Program-made: the position numbers and the translations under genes
Shown: one piece after another, positions 54,974 through 63,793 of the stretch
How positions within the stretch are numbered: the stretch's first letter is position 1
How the letters are laid out: each line of letters opens with the position of its first letter
Notes under the pieces: generated by a model
What the model saw: only the letters and a program-made list of their open reading frames with translations
What the model was told of the DNA's origin: nothing
Database searches by the model: none
Source: Microbacterium sp. SLBN-154
Lineage (GTDB): Bacteria > Actinomycetota > Actinomycetes > Actinomycetales > Microbacteriaceae
Assembly (NCBI RefSeq): GCF_006715565.1
Contig: NZ_VFNL01000001.1
Location: forward strand, 2,294,001-2,358,000
DNA: 64,000 nucleotides
Direction of reading: 5' to 3'

Positions 54974-55971
54974 GTGCGGCGGCCCCCGACGGCCGGCGCC
55001 TCCTGCGACTGGAGGTGCGGAACGCCCAGACGCCGATCGAACGCAAGCCCGAGTGGATTCGCACGAAGGCGAAGATGGGTCCGGAATACACCGCCCTGCA
55101 GGGCCTGGTGAAAGAAGAAGGCCTGCACACCGTCTGCCAGGAGGCGGGCTGCCCGAACATCTACGAGTGCTGGGAGGACCGCGAGGCGACCTTCCTCATC
55201 GGCGGTTCCCAGTGCACGCGCCGGTGCGACTTCTGCCAGATCGACACGGGGAAGCCCGCCGACTACGACACCGACGAGCCCCGGCGCGTCGCGGAGAGTG
55301 TGCAGCGGATGCAGCTGCGCTACGCCACGGTGACCGGGGTCGCCCGAGACGACCTCCCCGACGGCGGCGCCTGGCTCCACGCCGAGACCGTGCGCCGCAT
55401 CCATGCCGACAACCCTGGAACGGGCGTCGAGATCCTCGCCACGGACTTCAACGGCGTGCCGAGCCTGCTCCAGGAGGTGTTCGACTCCCGCCCGGAGGTC
55501 TTCGCGCACAACGTCGAGACCGTGCCCCGCATCTTCAAGCGCATCCGCCCGGCGTTCCGTTACGACCGTTCCCTCGGCGTCCTGACCATGGCTCGTGAAG
55601 CAGGGCTGATCACGAAGTCGAACCTCATCCTGGGAATGGGCGAGAGCCCCGACGAGGTCATCGCGGCACTGCAGGATCTTCACGACGCCGGCACCGACAT
55701 CATCACGATCACGCAGTATCTGCGCCCTTCGCCGCGACACCTGCCGGTGGACCGCTGGGTCAAGCCTGACGAGTTCGTCGCCTTCAAAGAGGCGGCGGAA
55801 GAGATCGGCTTCCTCGGCGTGCTGGCGGGACCCCTCGTGCGATCGTCCTACCGGGCGGGTCGTCTGTGGGCGCAGTCGATGGTCTCGAAGGGCCGCGAGA
55901 TCCCCGCCGACCTCGCCCACCTCGCGCGCGATCTCGCCTCCGAGGGCACGTCGTTCGCACAGGCCGTGTGA
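54970..55971 (+). CDS. lipA: Lipoyl synthase LipA
   Basis: Radical-SAM enzyme inserting two sulfurs into octanoyl groups. The auxiliary cluster cysteines are C56, C61 and C67 ('[17 protein letters not shown]') and the SAM cluster is C82, C86, C89 ('[15 protein letters not shown]'). '[10 protein letters not shown]', '[15 protein letters not shown]', '[20 protein letters not shown]' and '[14 protein letters not shown]' follow. 333 residues. ATG overlaps the lipB stop (ATGA). Confidence 0.96.
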   Translation: MSAAAPDGRRLLRLEVRNAQTPIERKPEWIRTKAKMGPEYTALQGLVKEEGLHTVCQEAGCPNIYECWEDREATFLIGGSQCTRRCDFCQIDTGKPADYDTDEPRRVAESVQRMQLRYATVTGVARDDLPDGGAWLHAETVRRIHADNPGTGVEILATDFNGVPSLLQEVFDSRPEVFAHNVETVPRIFKRIRPAFRYDRSLGVLTMAREAGLITKSNLILGMGESPDEVIAALQDLHDAGTDIITITQYLRPSPRHLPVDRWVKPDEFVAFKEAAEEIGFLGVLAGPLVRSSYRAGRLWAQSMVSKGREIPADLAHLARDLASEGTSFAQAV

Positions 55972-55989
55972 TCGGCTCCGACGCGGAGG

Positions 55990-56490
55990 TCAGTCTGCGC
56001 TGGTGACCGACAGGACGTCTCCGGCGGAGTCGAGGTTCACCAGCAGCACGTCGTCGGTGGCATCGGGATCGAGCGCGTACTCGAGCACGGCGAAGGGGTC
56101 GGAGCCGCCGTGCTCGTCGGCGAGGATCGTCATGCTCATCAGCTGCAGCGAGCGGATCACGTCGATCCGGATGTCGCCGGAGATGTCGACCAGCAGGTTC
56201 TCGATGTCCTCCCCCAGCGTCTCCTGCTGCTGGAGGATGTACTCCGTCACTTCGCTGGTGCGATCGTCGAGCTCGGAGACCATGCCGTTGCGCGCAGTCC
56301 GGTCGATCGCCTCGAGGGACGACACCAGGCTCGCCGCGATGTCGAGGGCGGCCTGGGAGACGTCGTCCTGATCCGGCGCCGTCAGATCCACGGTGACGGA
56401 CTGGTCGCCGAGTTCGACGTTCTCCGACCAGAAGATCGAACCATCCGGACCCGACTCGAGGAGTCCGAAGAAGTCGTGCTCGATCGCCAT
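55990..56490 (-). CDS. DUF2004-like soluble protein
   Basis: 166 residues, acidic: 'MAIEHDFFGLLESGPDGSIF', 'ENVELGDQSVTVDLTAPDQD' and 'DIRIDVIRSLQLMSMTILAD' followed by 'FAVLEYALDPDATDDVLLVN'. This resembles the DUF2004 family of unknown function. A GGGAGG ribosome site lies 13 nt upstream. Between lipA and ftsY, transcribed alone. Confidence 0.6.
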   Translation of the reverse strand: MAIEHDFFGLLESGPDGSIFWSENVELGDQSVTVDLTAPDQDDVSQAALDIAASLVSSLEAIDRTARNGMVSELDDRTSEVTEYILQQQETLGEDIENLLVDISGDIRIDVIRSLQLMSMTILADEHGGSDPFAVLEYALDPDATDDVLLVNLDSAGDVLSVTSAD

Positions 56491-56566
56491 ACGCCCATGA
56501 AACCAGCCTCCCGGCCGGTGCGATAGACCTGGCCCGCGCGTCGGCCCGATCGGGTGCTCGCCGAGC

Positions 56567-57439
56567 TCAGTCGACGAGGGCGGCGGCGAAGACGTGGGGG
56601 GTGAAACCGGTGAGATCGCCGATTCCCTCGCCCTGGCCGAGAAGCTTCACCGGGATGCCGGTGCGCTCCTGCACCGCGAGCACGAAGCCGCCCTTGGCCG
56701 AACCGTCGAGCTTGGTCAGCACGAGTCCCGTCACGCCCGCATGCTGGAGGAACGCCTCGGCCTGCATGAGACCGTTCTGACCCGTCGTCGCATCCAGGAC
56801 GAGCAGCACCTCGCTGATGGGCGCCTGCTTCTCGATGACGCGACGGATCTTGCCGAGCTCGTCCATCAGACCGCCCTTGGTGTGCAGCCGGCCCGCGGTG
56901 TCGACCAGCACGATCTCCGTCCCGGTGCGCTTGGCGTAGTCGATCGTCTGGAAGGCCACCGAGGCGGGGTCCTGTCCCTCCTGCTGTGGTCGCACGATCG
57001 CGGCTCCGCCGCGCTCGGCCCACGTCGCGAGCTGGTCGACCGCAGCGGCGCGGAACGTGTCGGCGGCGCCGACGACGACGGAACGTCCGTAGCGCTGAAG
57101 GAACTTCGCGAACTTGCCGATCGTCGTGGTCTTGCCGACGCCGTTGACCCCGACGACGAGGACGACCGCAGGGCGCTCGGTCAGTCGCAGGGTCGTGTCG
57201 AACCGGGCGAAGTGCTCCTCGAGGGTCTCCTTGAGCATCCGCTGCAGATCGCGCGGGTCGGTCGTGCGGTACCGCTCGACCTTCTCGCGGAGCTCGTCCA
57301 CGATGCGCTCGGTGATGTCGGGGCCGAAGTCCGCCGTGAGCAGGGCCGTCTCGAGATCGTCCCACGTCTGCTCGTCGATCGTGGGCTTGACGAACATGCC
57401 GCGCAATGCGCGGCCCAACGACCAGGAGCTCTCCGCCAT
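56567..57439 (-). CDS. ftsY: SRP receptor FtsY
   Basis: GTPase that docks SRP-ribosome complexes at the membrane. NG domains only: N (1-80, 'LETALLTADFGPDITERIVD'), G with 'VLVVGVNGVGKTTTIGKFAK', 'VVVGAADTFRAAAVDQLATW', 'IVLVDTAGRLHTKGGLMDEL' and 'VLTKLDGSAKGGFVLAVQER'. 290 residues; the acidic A domain of longer FtsY proteins is absent, so membrane binding would depend on the N-terminal helix 'SWSLGRALRGMFVKPT'. Leaderless: TAGGCT is 7 nt upstream of the ATG. Confidence 0.96.
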   Translation of the reverse strand: MAESSWSLGRALRGMFVKPTIDEQTWDDLETALLTADFGPDITERIVDELREKVERYRTTDPRDLQRMLKETLEEHFARFDTTLRLTERPAVVLVVGVNGVGKTTTIGKFAKFLQRYGRSVVVGAADTFRAAAVDQLATWAERGGAAIVRPQQEGQDPASVAFQTIDYAKRTGTEIVLVDTAGRLHTKGGLMDELGKIRRVIEKQAPISEVLLVLDATTGQNGLMQAEAFLQHAGVTGLVLTKLDGSAKGGFVLAVQERTGIPVKLLGQGEGIGDLTGFTPHVFAAALVD

Positions 57440-57445
57440 GACACC

Positions 57446-57451
57446 AGCCTA
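57446..57451 (-). promoter_or_regulatory. -10 box of leaderless ftsY
   Basis: TAGGCT on the minus strand ends 7 nt before the ATG at 57439, with GGTGTC between, so ftsY can be transcribed independently of smc. Confidence 0.5.
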
Positions 57452-57476
57452 CGGGCGCGGGCGTCCCGGCCCGGGC

Positions 57477-60400
57477 TCAGCTCGCCGCCCGCTCACCGTC
57501 CTCGACGGCCGCCGTCCGACCCAGTCGCTGCCCGACGACGGCCGACACGCCGTCCTGCCTCATCGAGACGCCGTACAGGGCGTCGGCGATCTCCATCGTC
57601 CGCTTCTGGTGGGTGATGACGATGAGCTGACTGCTTTCGCGCAACTGCTCGAACACCCCGAGGAGCCGTCCGAGATTGGCGTCGTCCAGGGCCGCCTCCA
57701 CCTCGTCGAGGATGTAGAACGGGCTCGGGCGCGCTTTGAAGATCGCCACCAGGAGAGCCACGGCAGCCAACGAACGCTCGCCGCCCGACAGCAGCGACAG
57801 CCGCTCGATCTTCTTCCCGACGGGCCGCACCGTCACCTCGATGCCGGTCGTGAGGGCGTCATCGGGCTTCGTCAACTCGATGCTGCCCGAACCGCCCGGG
57901 AAGAGGACGGGGAAGACCTCGTCGAAGGCGCGCTGGGTGTCGGCGAACGCATCGAGGAAGATCGTCCGCATCCGATCGTCCAGCTCCTCGATGATCGTCA
58001 GGAGATCCTTTCGGGTCCGACTCAGGTCATCGAGCTGCTCCGTGAGGAAGGCGTGCCGCTGTTCCAGCGCGGAGAACTCCTCCAGCGCGAGCGGATTCAC
58101 ACGCCCCAGCTGGGCCAGCTTGCGTTCCGCGTCGGCGAGCCTCCGCTGCTGCGCGGCGCGGTCGAACGCCGTCCCCGCCGCCTCGGAGTCATGGGGATCG
58201 GGTATCGGCTGATCGGGTCCATATTCCGCGATGAGAATATCCTCGTCGAGCCCGAGTTCCGACACCGCGCGGTCGCGAAGCGAACCGGCCTGCAGCCGAC
58301 GCTCGTGGATGCGCAGCTCCAGGCCATGCACGTCCTCGGTCACCGCAGACAGCCGTTCGCGCACTCGGGCGTCCTCCCGGCGCAGCTCCCCGAGCTCAGC
58401 GGTGACGGCCGTTCGCGCGGTCTCAGCGGCGACGAGTTCATTCCGGGCCGCGGCCAGGGATCGGTCGACGGCGTCGAGGACGGGCGGTATCCTCCCCGCC
58501 ACGTCGGCGGCGGCGTCGCGCTGACTCTTCCGGATCACGGCCCGCCGGGCCGCCTCTACGGCGGCCGCCTGCTCGCGCTCCCGCTGCTTCTCGAGCTGCA
58601 CGACACGCGACTCCTGAGCGCGGATGCGCTCCTTCAGCGTCTCCACGTCCAGACGAGCGCGCATCTCGCTCTCGCGCGCGGCGTCGAGGGCGGCGAGCAG
58701 CCCCTCGCGCGCCGAGGCGTCGAGAATGGGACGCGGCGACTCCAGAGCGGCCGTGAGCTGCTCCTCGGCGACGCGCGACGCATCGGACGCGTCATCGACG
58801 CCGGCTCGAGCCTGCGCCAGCGCCGACGCCAGGCGTTCGCACTCCGCAACCGCCGCCTCGTAGCGCACGGTCGCGCGGTTGACCCGCTCCGCTCGAGCCG
58901 ACACGGCCGCGTCGTGGGCGCGCATCGCCTCCAGCGCCGATCGCACCCGGCGCCGCTTGTCGTCGAGGTCGGCGGCAGCATCCGATCGCGCCTCGCGCAG
59001 AGAATCGACGATCACGGTGAGTTCATCGCGCCGCGCCGCGGCGTCATCGCGCTCGGCCACGAGTTCGAGGCGGGAACGGGACGAACCGGATCCCGCCCGC
59101 AGACGGTTCACCCGGCAGACCTCCCCGGCCCGCGTGACGATCGTCGCGTCCGCGAGCGCCGGGTCGGCGAGAAGCCGCTCCGCCTCGTCAAGGTCGGCGG
59201 CGATGAGCACCCCCGACAGCAGTGCACGCACACCGTCGGGCGCCGTCACCACCGCGGCGGCGGTCTGTGCCGTTCCACCGTCCTTCGCGGACCCCGCCCC
59301 CCAGGGCGGATCGGCCACGACGATGTCCACCGCTCCGGCGTCGTCAGCGCGAACCGTCGAGGCCAGCTCGAATCCGGCCCCGAGGTCCTCGACGAGCACC
59401 GCTTCGGCGAGCGGACCGAGCGCGGCGGCGATCGCCGTCTCGTACCCCGCCTCCACACGGACGGCGTCGCCCACCAGCCCGCGGATTCCCGTGCCGCCAC
59501 GTGCGACGATGTCCGCGGCAGTGGAGCGGATGTCGAGGGCCCGATCGATCGCGGTGGTCTGGGCCGTCAGGGCGTCGAGCTCGCGTTCGGCTGAATGCAG
59601 GCGGTCTCGAAGGCCGGCCAGCTCCTCGTCCGCGGCGCTCGCATCCCGCTGCGCCCGCTCGTACTCCGCCGCATGGTCGGCGACCGGCCCGTCCTCCTCC
59701 GGTTGCACGGAGGCCAGAGCCTGTTCGGCCTCGTCTCGTCGGCTGAGAGCCGCCTGCCAGGCGCGCTCTTGTCGATCAACAGCCGTGCGGACTGCCGCCA
59801 GGGTCGACGCGGCCGCTTCCGCGGCCCCTCGGAGCGCCGTGAGACGCATGTCGTGCTGCGAGACCAGCGCGCTCTGCTCGGCGATGTCGACGTCGAGAGC
59901 GTCGAGCTCGGCACGGGCACGGGTCACCTTCCGCGCCGCCGCGGCAGCGTCATCCTGCGCGCCGACCAGTCCCGCCGCGATCGCGTCGATCTCCTCGCGT
60001 GCGTGCGCGATCGCCTCGGGGGTGACCGTCACACCGCCCCGGTCGTCGTCGTGTTCAGCCGAGTCGGCCAGAAGCGACATGCGCTGCCCGGCGAGGGCAT
60101 AGAGGGACCGGAGCCTCTCCTGCACGCGCTCCAGCCCGTGCACCACGCGGCGGGCTTCGTCGACCGCTTCAGAGCGCTGGTCGCTCTCGAGTCGTTCGAT
60201 CCGGGCGCGGACGCTCTGCGCCTGATCCTGGAGCACCATCCGCTCGGCCAGACGCTCCTGCTCGGTGCGCGCATGTCCGGCCAGCTCCTGACGCAGACGG
60301 AGCAACTCGTCGGCGAGGAGGCGGGCTCGGGCGTCGCGCACGACCGCCGCGATCGTCGCGGCCTCGCGCGCCACCTCGGCCTGACGACCGAGCGGCTTGA

Positions 60401-61004
60401 GCTGGCGCCGCAACTCTCCGGCGAGGTCGCTCAGGCGGGTGAGATTGGCCTCCATCGCCTCGAGCTTGCGGAGAGTCTTCTCCTTGCGACGGCGGTGTTT
60501 CAAAATGCCCGCGGCCTCCTCGATGAAGCCCCGACGGTCCTCAGGCGTGGCCTGCAGAACGGTGTCGAGCCGCCCCTGACCGATGATGACGTGCATCTCA
60601 CGACCGAGACCGGAGTCGCTCAAGAGCTCTTGGACGTCCAGCAACCGACAGGTCTCGCCGTTGATGGCGTACTCGCTGGCTCCGTTCCGGAAGAGCGTGC
60701 GGCTGATCGACACCTCGGCGTACTCGATCGGAAGGGCGCCGTCGCTGTTGTCGATGGTCAGCCGCACTTCGGCGCGTCCGAGGGGGCCACGGGTCGTCGT
60801 CCCCGCGAAGATGACGTCTTCCATCTTGCCGCCGCGGAGGGTCTTTGCGCCCTGCTCCCCCATCACCCACGCCAGAGCGTCGACGACGTTGGACTTCCCC
60901 GAGCCGTTAGGACCGACGATGCATGTCACCCCGGGTTCGAAGGCGAACGTGGTGGGCTGCGCGAAGGACTTGAACCCTTTGAGCGTCACGCTCTTCAGGT
61001 GCAT
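57477..61004 (-). CDS. smc: Chromosome segregation protein SMC
   Basis: 1175 residues: Walker A 'CIVGPNGSGKSNVVDALAWV' (K37), long coiled coils to ~480 and from ~690, a hinge 'GTGIRGLVGDAVRVEAGYET', and the head with signature 'SLLSGGERSLAAVALLVAIF' and Walker B 'FYILDEVEAALDDANLGRLL'. Condensin core ATPase with ScpAB. GGAGGTAGACG precedes the ATG. TAGCCT (61052-61057, minus) may be the -10. Between mutM and ftsY, but the mutM-smc gap carries the GNAT locus on the other strand. Confidence 0.97.
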   Translation of the reverse strand: MHLKSVTLKGFKSFAQPTTFAFEPGVTCIVGPNGSGKSNVVDALAWVMGEQGAKTLRGGKMEDVIFAGTTTRGPLGRAEVRLTIDNSDGALPIEYAEVSISRTLFRNGASEYAINGETCRLLDVQELLSDSGLGREMHVIIGQGRLDTVLQATPEDRRGFIEEAAGILKHRRRKEKTLRKLEAMEANLTRLSDLAGELRRQLKPLGRQAEVAREAATIAAVVRDARARLLADELLRLRQELAGHARTEQERLAERMVLQDQAQSVRARIERLESDQRSEAVDEARRVVHGLERVQERLRSLYALAGQRMSLLADSAEHDDDRGGVTVTPEAIAHAREEIDAIAAGLVGAQDDAAAAARKVTRARAELDALDVDIAEQSALVSQHDMRLTALRGAAEAAASTLAAVRTAVDRQERAWQAALSRRDEAEQALASVQPEEDGPVADHAAEYERAQRDASAADEELAGLRDRLHSAERELDALTAQTTAIDRALDIRSTAADIVARGGTGIRGLVGDAVRVEAGYETAIAAALGPLAEAVLVEDLGAGFELASTVRADDAGAVDIVVADPPWGAGSAKDGGTAQTAAAVVTAPDGVRALLSGVLIAADLDEAERLLADPALADATIVTRAGEVCRVNRLRAGSGSSRSRLELVAERDDAAARRDELTVIVDSLREARSDAAADLDDKRRRVRSALEAMRAHDAAVSARAERVNRATVRYEAAVAECERLASALAQARAGVDDASDASRVAEEQLTAALESPRPILDASAREGLLAALDAARESEMRARLDVETLKERIRAQESRVVQLEKQREREQAAAVEAARRAVIRKSQRDAAADVAGRIPPVLDAVDRSLAAARNELVAAETARTAVTAELGELRREDARVRERLSAVTEDVHGLELRIHERRLQAGSLRDRAVSELGLDEDILIAEYGPDQPIPDPHDSEAAGTAFDRAAQQRRLADAERKLAQLGRVNPLALEEFSALEQRHAFLTEQLDDLSRTRKDLLTIIEELDDRMRTIFLDAFADTQRAFDEVFPVLFPGGSGSIELTKPDDALTTGIEVTVRPVGKKIERLSLLSGGERSLAAVALLVAIFKARPSPFYILDEVEAALDDANLGRLLGVFEQLRESSQLIVITHQKRTMEIADALYGVSMRQDGVSAVVGQRLGRTAAVEDGERAAS

Positions 61005-61150
61005 CGTCTACCTCCGGCCCTGCGCGCCCGCGGCTCGGAGCGGCGCCGCTCAGGCTACCGAACTGCACCGCCGATACCGCTGAGGCGGGCGGGATCGGGG
61101 CCGATCTCACCGGCGACACGCCCGGATTCCGGGTATTTCTGATAATTCGC

Positions 61151-61180
61151 TTGACGCCCCCCGCGGAATCGCGCTAATGT
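61151..61180 (+). promoter_or_regulatory. Strong sigma70-type promoter of the uORF/GNAT locus
   Basis: TTGACG (61151-61156) and TAATGT (61175-61180) are 18 bp apart, the closest match to consensus in the window. The start would be near 61187, giving a 29-nt leader to the 33-codon ORF. Confidence 0.75.
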
Positions 61181-61215
61181 CACTGCTCGCGTCCGATGTC
61201 GAAAGGAGGTCACCG

Positions 61216-61317
61216 ATGATGCACATGATTGATCCGCGCCTCACCGCGCGTCGATTCTCACCGCTCACCCCGTCGGTGACCGGATTCGCCGGCGCCCTCA
61301 CCCCCACCGCCGCCTGA
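61216..61317 (+). CDS. 33-residue upstream ORF (possible leader peptide)
   Basis: MMHMIDPRLTARRFSPLTPS, then VTGFAGALTPTAA and TGA. AAAGGAGGT lies 5 nt before the ATG, the strongest ribosome site seen here. Three Met in the first four codons and a basic centre; no TM or cysteine. A hairpin follows 10 nt after the stop. The position suggests a sensing leader peptide or a free microprotein. No named family recognised. Confidence 0.55.
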   Translation: MMHMIDPRLTARRFSPLTPSVTGFAGALTPTAA

Positions 61318-61327
61318 TCGGCGAAGG

Positions 61328-61356
61328 GGACAGGTGTGCCCATCGGGCACCCGTCC
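61328..61356 (+). terminator. Hairpin after the 33-codon ORF (possible attenuator)
   Basis: GGACAGGTGTGCCC, loop ATC, GGGCACCCGTCC: a near-perfect 12-bp stem with one mismatch and one bulge, 10 nt after the uORF stop. No T-run follows. Confidence 0.45.
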
Positions 61357-61491
61357 ACTTCTGCTGACCGGATCGACGCTCCCTCGAGCGACTCGGCAGC
61401 GTGCGTCCCTCCGACGCCTCCCTTCGCGACGTCCACGTCCGCGACATCCCGCACTCTCGTGCCCACCGCCTGACGAAAGCGACCACCCACC

Positions 61492-61764
61492 ATGTCCGTT
61501 CCCCTTGCCTCCGTCTTCGACCTCGATCATGACGAACGCCATCGGCTCCTCGCCGATGTCGCTCTCGCCCCGACCTCCCGAGCCCCCTCGCGCCTCCAGC
61601 GCTGGGAGCTGCGACTGGGTCTCTGGCTGCTGCTGCGCGCTGCGCGGCGCCAGTCGGCGGCCCGCGGTCGGTCGCCTCGGCGCACCTTCGCAGCCGAACT
61701 CGCCCGTACCCACCGTGAACACGCTGCCTGGCGCGCGCTCGCCCTCAGCACCGTTCGCCTCTGA
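61492..61764 (+). CDS. Basic 90-aa protein, unrecognised
   Basis: MSVPLASVFDLDHDERHRLL with 'LQRWELRLGLWLLLRAARRQ' in the middle, an amphipathic or membrane-inserting helix flanked by Arg, and an Arg-rich end. No cysteines, no known domain. Only a weak ribosome site precedes the ATG. 13-bp hairpin 10 nt after the stop. It lies between the uORF and the GNAT gene, so it should be part of the same transcript. Could be a regulator or small membrane-associated protein. Confidence 0.5.
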   Translation: MSVPLASVFDLDHDERHRLLADVALAPTSRAPSRLQRWELRLGLWLLLRAARRQSAARGRSPRRTFAAELARTHREHAAWRALALSTVRL

Positions 61765-61773
61765 TCCACCTAC

Positions 61774-61804
61774 GGTCCGGAGCCGTCCCGAACGGCTCCG
61801 GACC
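61774..61804 (+). terminator. 13-bp hairpin before the GNAT gene
   Basis: GGTCCGGAGCCGT and ACGGCTCCGGACC, loop CCCGA, followed by TTCC. It ends 17 nt before the GNAT ATG and just ahead of AAAGGA. It may terminate part of the transcripts or protect the GNAT mRNA end. Confidence 0.6.
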
Positions 61805-61820
61805 TTCCGAAAGGACCACC

Positions 61821-62915
61821 ATGCACTCGCACGCACCGGCCGGAATCGACATACGGCCACTCACCATCCCGTCGCGGATCGACGCGGACGACGCCGAGGA
61901 CTTCATCGAGATGACCCGGGTGAGGAATCAGGTGTACCGGGAGATCTCCGGCCATGACGATGAACGCATCAGCGCCGCGGAACTGCTCCCCCACTACCAG
62001 CCCGACGACTACGAGACCCGATTGATCTGGACCGTCCGCGACGGCGGGCGCATCGTGGGCCGCTGCGGCGTCGACCTCCCCCATGAGGAGGGGTCGACAC
62101 TGGCCTTCTGGCAGGTCGAACTGCTCCGCGAGGTGTGGGATCGCGGGATCGGCTCAGCCGCCTACGACCTCGTCGAGGAGACAGCTCGGGCGCACGGCCG
62201 CACCGTACTGCAGTCTTGGGCGGAGCACCCCGAGGCTCCGGGGCCGCGCCTGGCGGCGCCGACCGGCTTCGGCGACATACCGGAAGACCACGCGGCGAGG
62301 TTCTACCTGCGGCACGGGTATGCGCTGCAGCAGGTCGAACGGGCCAGCGCCCTCGATCTGCGCGGTCCGTTCGATCGGATCGAGGAGCTCAACCGCGACG
62401 CGCAGCGCGCCGCGTCGGACTACCGTGTCGTGCAGTGGTTCGCGCCCACCCCTCCGGAGTGGGTGGACGGCTACGCGTGGATGAAGTCGCGCATGTCGAC
62501 CGATGCTCCGGCTGCCGATCTCCAGTTCGACGAGGAGACGTGGGACGCGGCGCGGATCGCTCTGCACGACGCGCGATACACCGACAGCGGACGTCTTCTC
62601 CAGGTGACGGCAGCGCAGCACGTGGCCACCGGAGAGCTGTGCGCGTTCAACGAGTTGGTCATCGGCGCCGACCGCGCAGAGGCCTCGCACCAGGAGGACA
62701 CGTTGGTTCTGAAGGCGCACCGGGGACACCGTCTGGGGATGCTCGTCAAGTGCGCCGGTCTTCTGTCGTGGCGCGAGGTCGCGCCGCAGTCGCCGCGCGT
62801 ACTGACCTACAACGCCGAGGAGAACCGCCCGATGCTCGACATCAACGAGGCACTCGGGTTCCGCCCGATCGCCTACTCCGGCGCGTGGAAGAAGGTTCTC
62901 GACCTCGCCGGCTGA
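61821..62915 (+). CDS. Tandem GNAT-family N-acetyltransferase
   Basis: 364 residues with two GNAT-like halves. The first (10-195) has 'LIWTVRDGGRIVGRCGVDLP', 'AFWQVELLREVWDRGIGSAA' (acetyl-CoA loop, degenerate) and 'RFYLRHGYALQQVERASAL'. The second (205-364) has 'CAFNELVIGADRAEASHQED', then 'LVLKAHRGHRLGMLVKCAGL' with the R-G-x-R/H-x-G-M pattern and 'TYNAEENRPMLDINEALGFR'. Substrate unknown; two-domain GNATs include mycothiol synthase and antibiotic-modifying enzymes. AAAGGA precedes the ATG. Its end overlaps mutM tail-to-tail by 43 nt. Confidence 0.82.
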   Translation: MHSHAPAGIDIRPLTIPSRIDADDAEDFIEMTRVRNQVYREISGHDDERISAAELLPHYQPDDYETRLIWTVRDGGRIVGRCGVDLPHEEGSTLAFWQVELLREVWDRGIGSAAYDLVEETARAHGRTVLQSWAEHPEAPGPRLAAPTGFGDIPEDHAARFYLRHGYALQQVERASALDLRGPFDRIEELNRDAQRAASDYRVVQWFAPTPPEWVDGYAWMKSRMSTDAPAADLQFDEETWDAARIALHDARYTDSGRLLQVTAAQHVATGELCAFNELVIGADRAEASHQEDTLVLKAHRGHRLGMLVKCAGLLSWREVAPQSPRVLTYNAEENRPMLDINEALGFRPIAYSGAWKKVLDLAG

Positions 62916-63793
62916 CATCTCGGGCAGAAATGGCTCGACCGGTTGGTGAACGACACGCGCACGATCGGACGGCCGCATCGAGGGCAGGGCTCCCCGGTGC
63001 GGCCGTACGCGTTGAGAGAGTGCGCGAAGTAGCCCGCCTGACCGTTGACGTTGACGTACTGCGCGTCGAAGCTCGTGCCCCCCTCGGCCAGCGCCTTCTC
63101 CAGAACCGCTCGCACTTCGGCGAGCAACCGGTTCACGCGCCGCGTGGGCAGCGTGTCGGCCGGCACCTCGGGATGCAGGCGCGCCGCCCACAGCGCCTCG
63201 TCGGCGTAGATGTTGCCGATGCCGCTGACGACGGTCTGGTCGAGCATCACGCGCTTGATCGCGGACTTCTTCCGGCCCAGGATGTCGCGGAACCGCGCGT
63301 CCCGGAATGCGGGGTCGAGCGGGTCGCGCGCGATGTGCGCCACCTGCCGCGGGACGCTGGCGAGCTCGGAGCCCGCGCCCCCGGGAGCGCCGTCAGCGGT
63401 GGGAAGAAGGGGGTCGACCGCCAGCGAGCCGAATGTGCGCTGATCGGCGAAGACGACGGCGAGTTCACCGTGAACGGGGTGACGGAGTTCGAACCGCACC
63501 CGTTCGTGACGTTCGATCGGCGACCCCGGCGAACGCAGCAGCATCTGTCCGCTCATGCCCAGATGTCCGACGACCGCCCGGTCGCTGCCTTCGAGGGGGA
63601 ACCAGAGGAACTTCCCGCGGCGCACGGTCGCCTCGACGCGCCGACCGGTGAGCTCGGCTTCGAAGTCGGCGGCGTCCCCGCCATGACGGGTCAGCGCGCG
63701 GACGTCCTGCACGATGACGCCGTCGATGAGCGATCCGCGCATGGCGGGGTCCAGCCCACGGCGGACGACCTCGACCTCGGGAAGCTCAGGCAT
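62873..63793 (-). CDS. mutM: Formamidopyrimidine-DNA glycosylase (Fpg)
   Basis: Excises 8-oxoG. Catalytic P2-E3 in 'MPELPEVEVVRRGLDPAMRG', Lys in 'VRRGKFLWFPLEG', 'VVGHLGMSGQML', H2TH 'QTVVSGIGNIYADEALWAAR' and zinc finger 'CPRCGRPIVRVSFTNRSSHF' then 'CPRC'. 306 residues; the last ~14 overlap the convergent GNAT gene. ATG overlaps the rnc stop by 8 nt, so it follows rnc directly. Confidence 0.96.
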   Translation of the reverse strand: MPELPEVEVVRRGLDPAMRGSLIDGVIVQDVRALTRHGGDAADFEAELTGRRVEATVRRGKFLWFPLEGSDRAVVGHLGMSGQMLLRSPGSPIERHERVRFELRHPVHGELAVVFADQRTFGSLAVDPLLPTADGAPGGAGSELASVPRQVAHIARDPLDPAFRDARFRDILGRKKSAIKRVMLDQTVVSGIGNIYADEALWAARLHPEVPADTLPTRRVNRLLAEVRAVLEKALAEGGTSFDAQYVNVNGQAGYFAHSLNAYGRTGEPCPRCGRPIVRVSFTNRSSHFCPRCQPARSRTFFHAPE

